Source: Alitta virens
Lineage: Eukaryota > Annelida > Polychaeta > Phyllodocida > Nereididae
Direction: 5' to 3'
DNA length: 64,000 bases
NCBI GenBank assembly: GCA_932294295.1
Contig: OW028579.1
Coordinates: 3,298,370-3,362,369, forward strand
In this document: positions 1 through 13,000 of the stretch, piece after piece
Position numbering within the stretch: the stretch's first letter is position 1
Layout: each line of letters starts with the position of its first letter
Program-made: the position numbers and the translations under genes
The notes under the pieces: generated by a model
The model's input: only the letters and a program-made list of their open reading frames with translations
Database searches by the model: none
What the model was told of the DNA's origin: nothing

Positions 1-67
1 ATTTTTTACAATAAAGAATCAGTCTGACCAGCAGTATTGAGTTATAATTTATACATTGTATTTTCAG

Positions 68-2848
68 CATGATGACCACAGTCCAGCAGATTGCACCTTT
101 CAGGTCAGTCATTGCCAATGGGAGAATGGAGATCAGAGTGGCCTGAGATGGCAACAAGGCTCTCTTTCTGATTTTGAAAGAAGCCGAAGCCTCTATTTGT
201 TGAAGGCTCCTTTAGCTGGTCCAAACAGTCAGTTCATGTTTATTCACACCCACCCAGATACAGATGCAAGGAACAAGTGGGTCTCTCTGAGTAGTCCTAC
301 TCTAACAATCGATGGTGAACGGTAAGAAACTTATTTGTGTAACACGCAGTATAAAGCCTTTGGGGTGTATGCTGTGATTTCAGTTTTTAAATCAGTTTCT
401 ATGGCTTCGTAACAATTTTAACTTGGGAGGGGGGGTGGTAGGATTTCGATTTTATTGTCTCCATAGTACTGGTGTCAAAGAAGCCCCATTAAATGTGGCA
501 TTTGATAACAATAAGATAACAATAAGGCTAGAAGCTTAGTCAGCCTATGAGGTCATCTGCCAAACAGTCGTAATGATGAGATAACTCACCCCATTGGTCA
601 GGACATTTACTTGCTCCAGAAATTGAGTACCAGACATCATTAATTTAACAACTAATGGGACTAACGTACTGTTGAGATAAATCTCCTGTAGAGTGCTGGG
701 ACTTTGGATTTGAACTTGAAACCATCAGTGGATGCAGTCATGACCCTAACCAATAGGCCACTCAGCTTACTGTTTTTTTTTGTGTTAATGCTCATTTTCC
801 ACTATTTCTGACCTTTAATTCTTTCAGATGTTTGATATTTGATTACTTCAACAACCTGAGCAACAAAGAAGAGAATGACGTCTCATATGGAAGTCTGCGA
901 CTGTACATCCAATACTACAACAAAACAGAAGTATTTTAGGAGGTCTGTTATAAAATCCTGGTTTCGTGCTGAGATATCATTACCACTGGGAGATTATAGC
1001 CTTGTGTTTAAGAGTTTTTACGATGGAGATGCAAACACTGCAGCTGCTGTGGATGACATTGGGTTGTTCAATACCAGGTGCGGAGAAGTGGTGATCGACT
1101 GAGTCGTAGGGGACTGTGGGTTTGATGCTGGCCTCTGTGGTTACACACAGCAGGGCGAAAGGCCTTTCTTGACCTACAGGAAAGAGGAACTGTTTTCTGG
1201 AAAAGGATCAACCCATTCTCCCACGGGTTATTTTCTGGGTGCTACACATTCTCAGTTTTATGGCAGCTATGGCTTAGGTTCAATGCAATTGAAGTTACCC
1301 ACCTTGAACATCATTACTGAGTCATGCTTGTATTTCAACAGGCACAATTCAGTAGGTGTCCCTGACAATCAGCTGGCTCAATACAATGCATTGAATGTCA
1401 AAGGAACAGGACCACAGGGAAACTACACAGAATACCTTCCTAAAATCTTCTCTGATCATTGGTACAGCTTCCTCTTGTTTCTCAAACCGGGACAGCATTC
1501 AATCATACTTGAGGCAAAAGTCTCCAAAAAATTTGGTGGAGATGATTACGTGGGCATTGATGCTGTTGAAGTTTTGCCCCAGACTTGCAATGAAACCATT
1601 CAGAATATGGAGAGTCTCAGAGGAAATGCCTTTGCATGTGAAGCTTACAAGGACCGAGGACTCTGCGAGAATGGTGGCACCTGCATCAGTCGTGGAATCA
1701 AAATGTACAAATGCGATTGCCCTGAAGGTTATTATGGTGATAGATGTCAGTGGTTGTCTCCTTGCCATGACAATCCCTGTGTGCATGGAAATTGTACACT
1801 TGCGGGAAGAAAGCAATACTATTGTAAGTGTGATGAAGGGTTCTACAATAAGTACTGTAATGCTACTGCAGTGTGTATCAGTCCGCCACCAGAAATTGAC
1901 AATGGCAAGATCATCAGCATTTCGAATATGTCATACTGGGGAGTGACAATCTACAAATGCAACGAAGGATTCTTTATGGTTGGCTTAAACAAATCAGTAT
2001 GTAGACAAGGATGGAACAACCCACCTACATGCAAACCTATTGTATGCGGACCAGTACCGACAATTGCGAATGGATATTTTGCTAATGACAGCATCACACG
2101 GCCTGGATTTAGTGTCCTTCCAACAGTCGCGCCCCATCTTCCAACATTAAACAGCACTGTCACCGTACGTTGTAATGAAAGCTTTGAATGCAAAAATGGT
2201 GATAGAGTCCTTAGATGCGGAGAGAACAGCATTTGGGTGGGTAATGTTGGACGGTGTGTCCGGAAACAAGAATGTGGGACTCCTCCACAAGTGCACAATG
2301 GACAATTGATCAGCTTGACCACCAAAGATGTAGGTGGCTTGGTCACTTATGAATGTAACACTGGTTACCTTCAGATAGGAATTGCTGAAGCACACTGCAT
2401 GCGAGATCTGCAATGGCACTTTCTACCACAGTGCATATCGCATTGCTCTGTAAAGTCCGGTCAAAGCGGTAGCCATGAGTCAGTCGCAGTAGAGATCACT
2501 GAATGTTCAACCACCAACATCCATATTACTTATCCAACCAAAGAAAGTTGCAGTGATTCAGTGAAGCATGTTATTCGCAAGGGAGATTTCAACCCAAGTG
2601 ACAACATTCGCTTTTATGGAGAGGAAGTTTGCTTCTGTGTACGAACAACGAAGACCACTTCTTCTAGATCAGCGACAATGTACACAACCCTGGATCTGCC
2701 TGACGAAGTAAAATGTGAAACCTTTTGTCTTCCTTTCAAAGAAGGTGCTAAACGAGTTATAAGCAAAGAAAGAATAAGATATGAAAGTGAGCTTTACATA
2801 AACAGAAATACGATTGCCTTTGTGACAAAAGGAACTGGAGAAAATTAG
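68..2848 (+). pseudogene. MAM-MAM-EGF-EGF-CCP extracellular protein gene, copy 1 (5' end missing, frameshifted)
   Basis: Two exons are visible: 68-321 (acceptor TTTTCAG, donor CG|GTAAG) and 828-2,848 (acceptor CTTTCAG), stop TAG at 2,846. In order they encode MAM domain 1 (ending AAVDDIGLFNTRC), MAM domain 2 (starting GDCGFDAGLCGY), two EGF modules (GLCENGGTC...CDCPEGYYGDRC; CHDNPCVHGNC...), three sushi/CCP modules, and about 130 residues without a recognised domain or a membrane helix. This suggests a secreted adhesion or matrix protein. Two lesions are visible. An 11-nt deletion after 933, relative to copy 2, gives a TAG at 937-939. An in-frame TGA at 1,100-1,102 sits between the MAM domains and is shared with copy 2. 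The region after the TGA is open for 582 codons. First exon(s) lie upstream of the window. Domain calls are secure from cysteine patterns; function is inferred. Confidence 0.8.
588..764 (-). repeat. tRNA-derived SINE in MAM gene intron (copy 1)
   Basis: Read on the minus strand from about 764, the head looks like a tRNA: a box-A-like TGGCCTATTGGTTAGGGT and a box-B-like GTTCAAATCC about 35 nt later. A non-tRNA body runs to about 588. The same insert is in copy 2 (22,315-22,495), so it predates the duplication. It is not a working tRNA gene, because the cloverleaf arms do not close. Confidence 0.55.
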
Positions 2849-4072
2849 TAAATGTACCAATACAAATATACTGCATGGAACTACTAATTGAAAATATTTT
2901 TTATTATAACGTGTATCAAAATGTATACTGAAATTAGTCCTTGGAATTTAATACATATGTGTCCAATACTTAAATTATATAATAAATATATAGATAGATC
3001 TGACTTGTATTATTAGTTTTTTAGTTTTATTGTATTGATCACATGTAATTGTATACTAAAATAAATACATTAGCATTTAGCCTGCAGTTTTATTCGATTT
3101 CTGCTTACTGACAACATCAGTTTTAATGAAGGAAAAGACTAGGTGGCACTTGGTTGATGTTCAGTGAGTGAAAGTGCCCTCTGGGGCTAAAACTACACAT
3201 TTCATGACAGGCTACACCAAAATAAGATATCTTATTGGTTGCAAGCGAAATTTGTTGGTGCCTTACATGTTAAGTGCAGTGAAAAAGTATTATGAAAACC
3301 AATACACACCATTATGATCAGATGAATTTGTTTAGCAACCTTACATCATTAGGTATAAATGTGCTATTGTACTGACAGGTTCTAGTAGTCGGTAACCGTA
3401 GATGTCGGCCACTGGTTAGCAGCACAATGTTTGCATACAAAGAGTGGCAAGGATTCGTCCCAATCTTGTTGGCAAGTTTAGCCACCCTTCCTTCATACAT
3501 AGTATTTGCAACCAGCTGACTTCCTGAAGAACTTAAAAAAATTCTACCACAGATCTTTCGGGGTTTATCCACATCTTTATTCAGTAATCACTGCATGACA
3601 GAAACAATTACTCCGATTGCTGCATTTATTTTTACATATACAACAGCATTTAGTCAGGATATCCCCCAATGACAAAAACTGGCTTCTAGAAGGGGGGGGG
3701 GGACCACCCATTAGTCATGCAACTGACAGCGTCCAGGAGGAAAGCCATTCACAGGGTCAGGTTCAGTGGTATTAATTAAGACAAATATCAGATTGAGCGA
3801 CTTGTTCTTCGTTAATTAACTATTTGAGTATCATTAGATATATGAAAATTTGCATTTGTGTTTTTTGTTGAAAGGGCATGGTGACATGAACATGTGTTTT
3901 GCCATAAGTAGTAGTTGTGGTAGTAGAAGCAGCAATGGCAGTATATTAGTTATTTTACTCCAGGGTGTTTATATATATAGACTCTACACATTTTTGCAGA
4001 AGTGCACATTTTCGCAAAATTGCTTTTTTTTATTTGGCGGTTTCACTCAGGAAATATTGTTTATATATGCAT
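2849..4072. other. Convergent intergenic region between MAM and FAAH genes (copy 1)
   Basis: No coding region is supported here. AATAAA hexamers on + at about 2,980 and 3,060 are candidate poly(A) signals for the MAM gene. The FAAH stop codon on the minus strand is embedded in GAATAAATG, so an AATAAA overlaps the FAAH stop itself. A G tract lies at about 3,700-3,710. The same region recurs in copy 2 at 24,605-25,813. Confidence 0.6.
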
Positions 4073-7000
4073 TTATTCAACAACAAAGTCAGCAGCTTTC
4101 TCCACAGCTTTCATGACTCGAAGACATTTTTCATCTTGCCATCGAAGTGATGCAACCATGACGCCCACAGGCAAACCCTCTCCTTGGCTCACCATCTGAA
4201 ATGAATTGTAAATGATACAGATGTTAACTCATGCTCATATATTTGTAAAACGAAAAAATAAAATGTTGTATGAAAAACGATTATGGCCTACTTAGATCTG
4301 CCATACAACACAATGGTGCCTGATGTATGTCCACTCTGTCAGTTATTGTGATTGTGTGACGGCCATGATGATGGCAGAAAATTAACATTGGAAACTTAAG
4401 ATGGTAGACAGATACAATATTTACAATTTCTTCGAAGATCTATTAGGCGTAAAATTTTGGGGATATGGCTCAAAAAGCAAATCATCTCCAGACGGATGAT
4501 AGGGACCTAATAAAAATTAGTTTGATGTTATTTTTGAATAACTGTAAAAACACATGCATTTGTGTGAAGAAGGACACTTGAAACTTACTTAATTGTGCTG
4601 CAATCTCTTATTTAGCATTCAATCAAACTGACTACTTTTCATACATAAGATTTATGGAAGTGTTGATGTGTTGACATGCTGTTATACAAAGCTCTGGCCA
4701 ATCCCTGAGTTTGTTGTTTGCTAAAACTAATTGTTGATTCCAAGGAGGGTCTTAATAATCAAATCTGGGCCAGAAGGTATTGCAGCAAGTGTGACAAAAT
4801 TCTTTGAGCCCCCACATTTGGATCCATCACATGGTAAGTTGTGGTGGGTGGCTTGGACTTAGTGTAGTCCGTTTGTATGACCAGCTGCCTGTGGCAGATG
4901 TAATGATAATTGATAACATTATGACCATGTCTGTAAACTTCAATATATCAACGTTTAATGTAATTGGTGTATTATCTTAGTAGATATTTTGACACACATT
5001 AATTAAATTAAAATCTTGACAAGTGTGCCTCCATACTAGTTTATTTGGATTTTGATACTCATTAGTTTTATGAACCATGCTTTCAACCCCATTGATATGT
5101 GACCATTATCAATTTTTTTTATTGCAGTATTAACCCTAGCCATCCATCTTAATTCTTTTGAATTATATATTAGTTACCTCTTTAATTTCTGCCTGCAATT
5201 TAAACTTCTCATTTAGCCTGTAATATTTCAAAGCATTAATGTCTTCAGCTGTCTGTTTGGTCATCCGGACAACCCCAGCTGGGTAGTCGAGGATATTGTA
5301 CAGGAACATATAACCTGCACCACCTGTGGAGAAAGAGTGAATTGAAATTAATTTGTGTTGAAATAGTAGTAGTAGTAGTAGTAGTAGTCGTAGTAGTAGT
5401 GTGATGTCATGGTCTAGTGGTTAAGGTGTTCGCCCACTATCTGCAAGGTTGTGAGTTTGAACTTTGAACCCCCACCATGGCATCAAGGAGTTGGGCATAC
5501 TCTTCTAACATGGGCCCAGTGATCTCCTTCTGCTTGATTTCTTTAAACAATCTTAGAGACATCGATTCAAACATATTCATTTATGTAATGTAAAAAAATA
5601 TTGCCATTGTCATTCACTAATAATGATTTGCTTGGATCTCTAAAACCAGAAGGGCACTCGATAGCGATGCTATTAATGTGTCTTAGAGTGTTCCTCCTGC
5701 CCTCTCATACATTGTTAATAGGGTATTGTTTCCACCTATTATTATATTATTTTATGAAGGCAAATAAATTTGTCTTGAGTTTATCATCCTCACCCCCAGG
5801 TGCAATGAGTATTTGGCATTAAGAACCCACATTGATAGCACTTGTGTGAGCTCCTAAATCCCTGCTGTTAACTCCATGTTTAAGACGAAACACCCCCCCT
5901 CCCCTGCAGGGAGTTGCGAAAGACTCAAGATTGGCCAGCCAAGGATGTGATTGTAAGGTTGGTTGAGCTTCTGTTGAAAGATAACAGACTATAAACCCTG
6001 ATTTACATCTACATTAGTAGTAGTAGTAGTAGGTGAAGAGCTTACAAATAGAGTGTTCTGGATTTCCAATAGGTAAGGCAGGGTGTGGAAGGGGTGGACA
6101 GAGTAGGGCATCTAATCCTGCTAACTTCCATTCTTCTGTCACTTTGCATTGGTATTCCTGGAAATATGGGCATTATATGAGTTATAATAAATCAAAACAC
6201 ATTGAACGTTATAAAGGCAAAATTGTTATCATGCAAAATTATATCCTACCTTGAGTTTGCTCTGGAGTTGCATGTACTTGTATACAGTTCTGCAATGGAA
6301 TAATACTAATGGAATAAGCAAAGTTATATTGAAGTTTCCAATTTTCTAATAACTTGCTTACCTAGTCATGAAACCCTCACTTTTGCCCAACCCCTTTTGA
6401 GGTCAAAACGTTTTATTACCCTTGACAAAAGCATTTGCTGAAGGTATTGTAGTTACTTAAGTCAAAAGATGTCCATAAGCCGGGTGGGCAGGTGGGTGGA
6501 TTTAGCTAGCCCATGCGTAAGCAACACACAGGCAAAACTCCAACATTATTGCATGCACATTGATATAATTTAATATTAAATTAGTCTTTGTGGCCTAGTT
6601 GTTTCTTTTGATAGTCTCAGCTATCTTTTACAAAATCTCAGCTATGTTTTACGAAATAGAAAAAAACAAATGAAAATTTTTTTTATTTTTTGTTTCCGGA
6701 GCAAAACATGGAGACTATTGCGCTTACATGCTTAAAACGTTGTCAAAATAATTCTAAAATAGTGTAGTTGTGCCTTATTATACAGAATTATGGTAATGAG
6801 GGATAAAGTGTATAAGTTTTGAAATCCCAATAATTTATTGTCATGATCTTTGCATATAGATCAATTCTTTTGATGTTGTATCACGGAAAGAGATAATATG
6901 TGACGTAATCGCAATTCTTTTGATGATTATATCACTGAAACAGATCGTATGTGCAAATGGCTAAGGTGAGAATAGATCAGGTCAATATACTTCCTAATAT

Positions 7001-10000
7001 ATTAATGTCTTAATGAGTATTTTTTACCTACCCTGATCCCTGCAGTGCCTCAGCCATTTCTCCATGCCTTTCACTCTGTAGCAGAACAATGGTACATTTT
7101 TTAAATAATGTATATCATCTTATTGTTATGAACCAAATCAAAGACCCTATTCTTGTTCTCAGAATACTTTATGTAAGCGCACCAAGAATGTTGAAATGTA
7201 TTCTAAGTCCTTTGTTTCATAATATGTTCATAAGTGATCAATGGCATATTAAATTCATTTATCTTATAATGCTTAGTCAAGAAAGTATGGAAAGTATTAT
7301 CTAATTCAATAAGTGGGTTGTATATTTTTCTTAATGAAAATAATCAGAAGTCATGTGGCCTAAAAAAACGGCATATACAGAGTACATTACTGTAGCCATA
7401 TCTCTGTCATATTCCCATTTTTAGTGTAAATATTTTAACCAATTGTTCGATATTCCATCAGAATTTTCATCAACCATTAATAGTCCAGAATCTCAATTAT
7501 CATTTGAGATAATTTATGAACAATTGTATTGGCCTAATAATGATAAAAAAGAAATAACAAGACAGAGAATATATGACAAGTTTATATCAAATATGAAATG
7601 CCTTTGTTTCTTACCATGAATTTTCTTGCTAGGAATGGTACCTTTGTTTCATAATATGTTCATAAGTGATCAATGGCATATTAAATTCATTTATCTTATA
7701 ATGCTTAGTCAAGAAAGTATGGAAAGTATTATCTAATTCAATAAGTGGGTTGTATATTTTTCTTAATGAAAATAATCAGAAGTCATGTGGCCTACAAAAA
7801 CGGCATATACAGAGTACATTACTGTAGCCATATCTCTGTCATATTCCCATTTTTAGTGTAAATATTTTAACCAATTGTTCGATATTCCATCAGAGTTTTC
7901 ATCAACCATTAATAGTCCAGAATCTCAATTATCATTTGAGATAATTTATGAACAATTGTATTGGCCTAATAATGATAAAAAAGAAATAACAAGACAGAGA
8001 ATATATGACAAGTTTATATCAAATATGAAATGCCTTTGTTTCTTACCATGAATTTTCTTGCTAGGAATGGTACCAAAGGTCTTAGAAATTTGGGAATACG
8101 GAAGAAGTCCACAATCGGCTTTAAGATATCGTCAACTTTGTCACCTTCCCTAGAAAATGAAATTCGAACAGCACTGTGTTTATATAGAATACTAACACAC
8201 AATATTCCTTGGCATCCTTGCTTAATCGACTATGTAACTATGATTTATATATCCAATTGCAGTATAGTTTTCTTGCAAAATTTTGATGTTAGTTCCGATA
8301 GGGTACAGTAATATGGCATGCCAGTCATGCGCGATGCCAGTCTCCAAACAATTGATGATGTCACCAATGGCCGTATTGTACTCATTGATGTCATCAATTG
8401 ATATTTGATGATGTCATAAATTGTTTGGAGACAGGCATGCAACAGATCACACTGATGTGCATGCTCTATTAATGAACCCTATCAGGACTGACATCAATAT
8501 ATTGCAAGAAAACTACTGCAATTGGATAAAGATTTAAATTTTATTGTTGTAAAGGAAGTTTTTGATAGTTATTTTAGCTTCATGATATGAAAAATAGACT
8601 AATGTATCTTCATTGACATAAACTGTAATTTGTAACCAATACAAAATTGAATATACAAACAATAAATCCATGACATTGTCCCCTCCGTCTGGAAAAATAG
8701 CCTCTGTTTCTAGGACGTCCACCTTCTCAATGTTAGGAGGGGTCCATTCAACTAACTGCAGTGAAAGAAGTCTGTCATATATCGCAGCATAAGAGAGATG
8801 TAAACAAATTGATAAAAAAATCATTAAGATATTTTTTTTGCTAAGTTTCTTTGTCACTACAAGGTAATGAAGTGCAACCACATCAAGTTATAAATATTTA
8901 AGTTATTTTCAATTTAAAGGAAAAAACCTACATTGTTAACAAGTAGTCCTAACTGGCCCTTTATTCCCCATTGGCTCTGGTCTGCCATTTGCATTCAACC
9001 TCAAATTTAACACTGCCTGAGCATTGACACCGTTGAAAATTTATCAAACAAGAATGTTCCCAGTTGTGAGGGTCTACCATAATACATACTAAATCTGAGA
9101 CCAAGAAATGGTGTTTTTCTAAGAACCATAGCGACATGCCAAATGTGGCTATATCAGACCAATATTCAAATAGTGTCCATGCTTACACAATTGAGTTAAC
9201 CATGTTTGACACATATGATAAAGCACAAGCCAATATTCAGCCAATGTGGCATGTTAGGTGATTCATTTCATTATTAAGTTCTGTTGTTTATCTTAAGTCA
9301 TAGGGCCAGAAACATGGAATACATTACCATCTGAGATTAGAATGTCTTAATTCGAGGATATAATATCTTCTTTAATAATAGACTCAAATCTTGACCGTGA
9401 AGCGCATCTGAGGATTGGATTATTCATAGTTTGTGCAATGCAAAACTTTATATTTACCTCATGTCCTTGTTTCTTGAGTTCTTCAATTGCCATATCAAGA
9501 GCCCGACTGACTGATGGTACTGGTGGAAAGAAGTTATTGTCGTAAAAGTAACCAATTTTCAATGCCTTCTTGTCCTCATAAAGCTGATCAAACAGATAAG
9601 GAAATAAAGATGAGTGCATTCAATATATGTGTTATGGAGTAGAAATGTATATGAGTAAACAAATACATTGCTGTAAAACGGATAATCACATCAGTCTGGA
9701 ATTTGACTGGCGGAGACAAAGGATCAAATTCAGTCATACTGCCATCCCATAGTGCCTTCATGGCCAAGACGAGGCTGTCCACATCACGAGCAAGGGGACC
9801 CCATGTTGGTGAAACTGTCATTAGAACAATATATTACCAGTGTCAATGTTTAATGTCGTGCCTAATGATTTTATTAATTTTCGGTTCAATGATAAAGAAC
9901 GGCTTCTACAATATTGCCACCATTTGAAATACATTAACTTAAAGAAAATGTATGTTCATCTAAAAAATGTCATCATCATACTATTATATACTCACTCGCA

Positions 10001-13000
10001 GGTGGCTCCAAGAATTTTGGATTCCCAAGGTGGCTGTAACATTAGATTATGGTTATTCAACTAAATTTTGCTATGTACTTTATCATATTAATGTTTTCAA
10101 GCTTCCAAAATGTTGATGCAGTTCACCGTCTTAATTAACTTTTCCTTCAGCAGCGTATATATGTGCATGGTGCATAATAGTTTGGTGGACATAACCTGAC
10201 TCTAGCTGATGTAGGTTTGAAGCCACAGATTCCACAGAGGTGAGCTGGAGTCCGTATGCTGCCACCGATGTCGCTTCCAAATCCCAGCAAGGATCCACCT
10301 CCTCCAATCAAGGATCCTGCAAAGAAATTGCAATACAGATAACTTGATGCTCTGATGTGGTAGTTGTATAAAGTGGGTGCATTGTATCTCCCCCTATGCT
10401 GCCCTTCGGAGAGCATAGGAGGGCTGTAACTAGAATGGATTAATATCAGGGGATACATGAATAGAAAGTAGGAGAGCTTGTAAAGGGTATATAAAAAGGA
10501 GGCACAAGGACAAAGAAGAGGAGATATAGATAGGATGCTGGCATGACAATGTGTGCATACTGTATAGACACCTGTTTTTGTATAATTTCTTGTAACAGTT
10601 ATTTCTTGTGTGTGCTTTTGAATTACTCAAATACTCATGACACATTCTGGTCGGTATCTGAGTTCAAAATATCACCATACAACTCCTTAGGCATTTTTGT
10701 TTTTATTTGATCTCCTTGCACATTATCTTTTTGATACCCAGTTTTGGCCTTATTCTGGAGATCTTTAGATATGTGTGTAAATGAACTTATATAGGCACTG
10801 AAAATAGAAATCTTCTGTTATTAATAAAGTAAAAAACTAATTTAAATTAAACTTGCATTTTAGTGACCCAGGGGATTCAAGCTTTGGCCTATGGCCTTAA
10901 TGGGGTATATCTAGATCTAGCCTTATGGAAATATTTATGGGGGAACGTATTTGAATTAGTTTTCTTGTGTTACATATTTTTATCATATATTTTACATAAT
11001 ATGTAAACAACTATTGATTTCTGAATTCAGAGAACACTTCTGTACTGAAACTACTTTACCATTAAGAGCTCCCCAAATTAATACTATCAAATCGTTTGAA
11101 ACCGATTCAATCTTGCTGTTTGATTTTACTATCAGGGCCTTACCAATATCTGAAAAGCATGCTTAAGGTTCCTGGGTATTTAACCATGACAGTTAAGTGA
11201 CCTTTTTATGACATTCACTGACCTTCACCACTGGATGATCCTCCAGGACTTCTATTAGGATGGTGTGGGTTGCGAGTTGTACCATAAATGGGATTGCTTG
11301 ATTCTGAACTGGAAATATATTAAACAAGTTCTCTCATTTTGCTTAAAGCTGCAATGTCCGACAGTTTTTGTACCAACAAAAAAGCTATCCAAATGAAAGA
11401 AAATGCTTCTTACTGATGAATTCGATACCCAAACTGTCTAGATTGTACTAAATTAGAAATAATTGCCGGAATTTATTACACCGACTTTGTTTACATTTTA
11501 GCTAATTATTCATAGCAACGTCATGGAGAGCATTGCTGATTTGTGATTTAACAGTCATTTTATGAAAAATTTAGGTCAGAGTTGTTTCAATTCATGCAAA
11601 AAAGCGAAACACCTACACATTTATTTACATAATAATTTAGAAAATTAGACGAAAACTCAAGGCACAGAATAATAAAATACATTACGAACCAACGACACTA
11701 ATGACATTCGTTTATGCCTCGTTTTCATTTCATTGGCCATAATAGCACTTACTATGTAAACAAATCAGCAATTTTAGATGGCATGAAAAATTTTAACTAG
11801 AGGGTATGTTCATTAATTTTATAGAGATATAGTGAACCTAGGAAGGCCCTGATGGCATTCAATCATATTGAGTGACAATGCTGCTTCAATTCCCCCTCCC
11901 CTTTTTTGTTGTGCTATTCCAATTTCAGCAAGCTATCGAAATCAGCCAACAGGATTTGTTGTTCTGTACTGCCGCCCTTTTCATATTGCACATTTACCCT
12001 GTGGTTAATTTCCTTTCATTCCCAGGCAATTCCTTAGCAATTGCTAGTGCGTTTACATGAATAGTTTATTATGTTTACCTGCATTCTGTTTGTGGTATGT
12101 TTGTTCTGACAAATATAACAGCACCATTCTTCCGTAAAACCTGCAAACATAGCACAAAATTAATTCCTTTTTTCAAAGATCATTCTCGGTGTAAAATGAA
12201 AACTGTTTTCACGTAAAGGCATTAAGCAAATGCCTTTTGTGTGCACTGCATATGAAACAGCTTACCTTGACCAAAGCTGAGTCTTCAATTGATGCTACCC
12301 CAAGCAATTTGGCTGCTCCTGCTGTTGTGACATATTCCTAAGGAAAAGTTGGGATAAAAAGTGAATTCCCTTACATAAATTTATTATAAATTCTCTAGAT
12401 AAACATGGCAAAAACTTAGCACTTTCAGAGAAGCTGACTAACTGTAGTTAACTACATACCAGGCAATCCAGCTGCATTGTATTCGAATTATGTTCATTTT
12501 AAATGTGAACGAGAATTTAAATGCATACAAAAAAGTTAATCTGCACCCATCAATTGAGCGAGATTTGGTGTACCGATATCTGGCCTACCTTGATACCAAT
12601 ATCATCCTTAATGCTAACTGGAATTCCAGCTAAAAGCCCTGTTCTTTTCTTCTCATCAACTGCAACTGCCTCTGCCTGTGTTGAAAAAGGTAATTTCAGT
12701 GGTTTTTTAATCTATTACAATATAATGCAATTGGACATTCATGAAGTCAATCCGTATTCTCACTTTACCTCTGCCTCTGTTACTGGTTCGACCAGGCAGT
12801 TGTATTTCTCGTGCAGTTTCAGCGCCTGAAATAATGAATCAAGAATGGCAAGCTTGTTATTATCAGTCTGCAGCATAGTCACAGTGTAACCATACTATTA
12901 TAATATTATATTATATGGCTAGCAGAAATCCTCGCTTCTGATTGGCTTATAGCCGTGCAATATTTTCCTATATTGCACGGCTGTATTGCGCGGTACATTT

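Noticed and set aside
1078..1109. A 32-nt mini-intron (GTGCGG...GTAG) that would remove the TGA in the MAM gene
   Set aside because: Its length is not a multiple of three, so the MAM2 frame is lost; other GT-AG pairs here also break frame, and the size is too small for an animal intron.
1395..1946. 183-codon plus-strand frame inside the MAM exon, repeated at 23,148-23,699
   Set aside because: It is the +1 shadow of the EGF/CCP coding region; the domains are in the other frame.
5405..5480. Functional tRNA gene (also 700-764, 44,668-44,760)
   Set aside because: Only box A/B-like parts are present; stems do not pair and a SINE body follows.
6033..6254. Plus-strand frame (also 33,807-34,124, and on the minus strand at 56,606-56,788) with a conserved-looking peptide
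   Set aside because: It is the antisense of FAAH exon 16, which explains its conservation across three copies.
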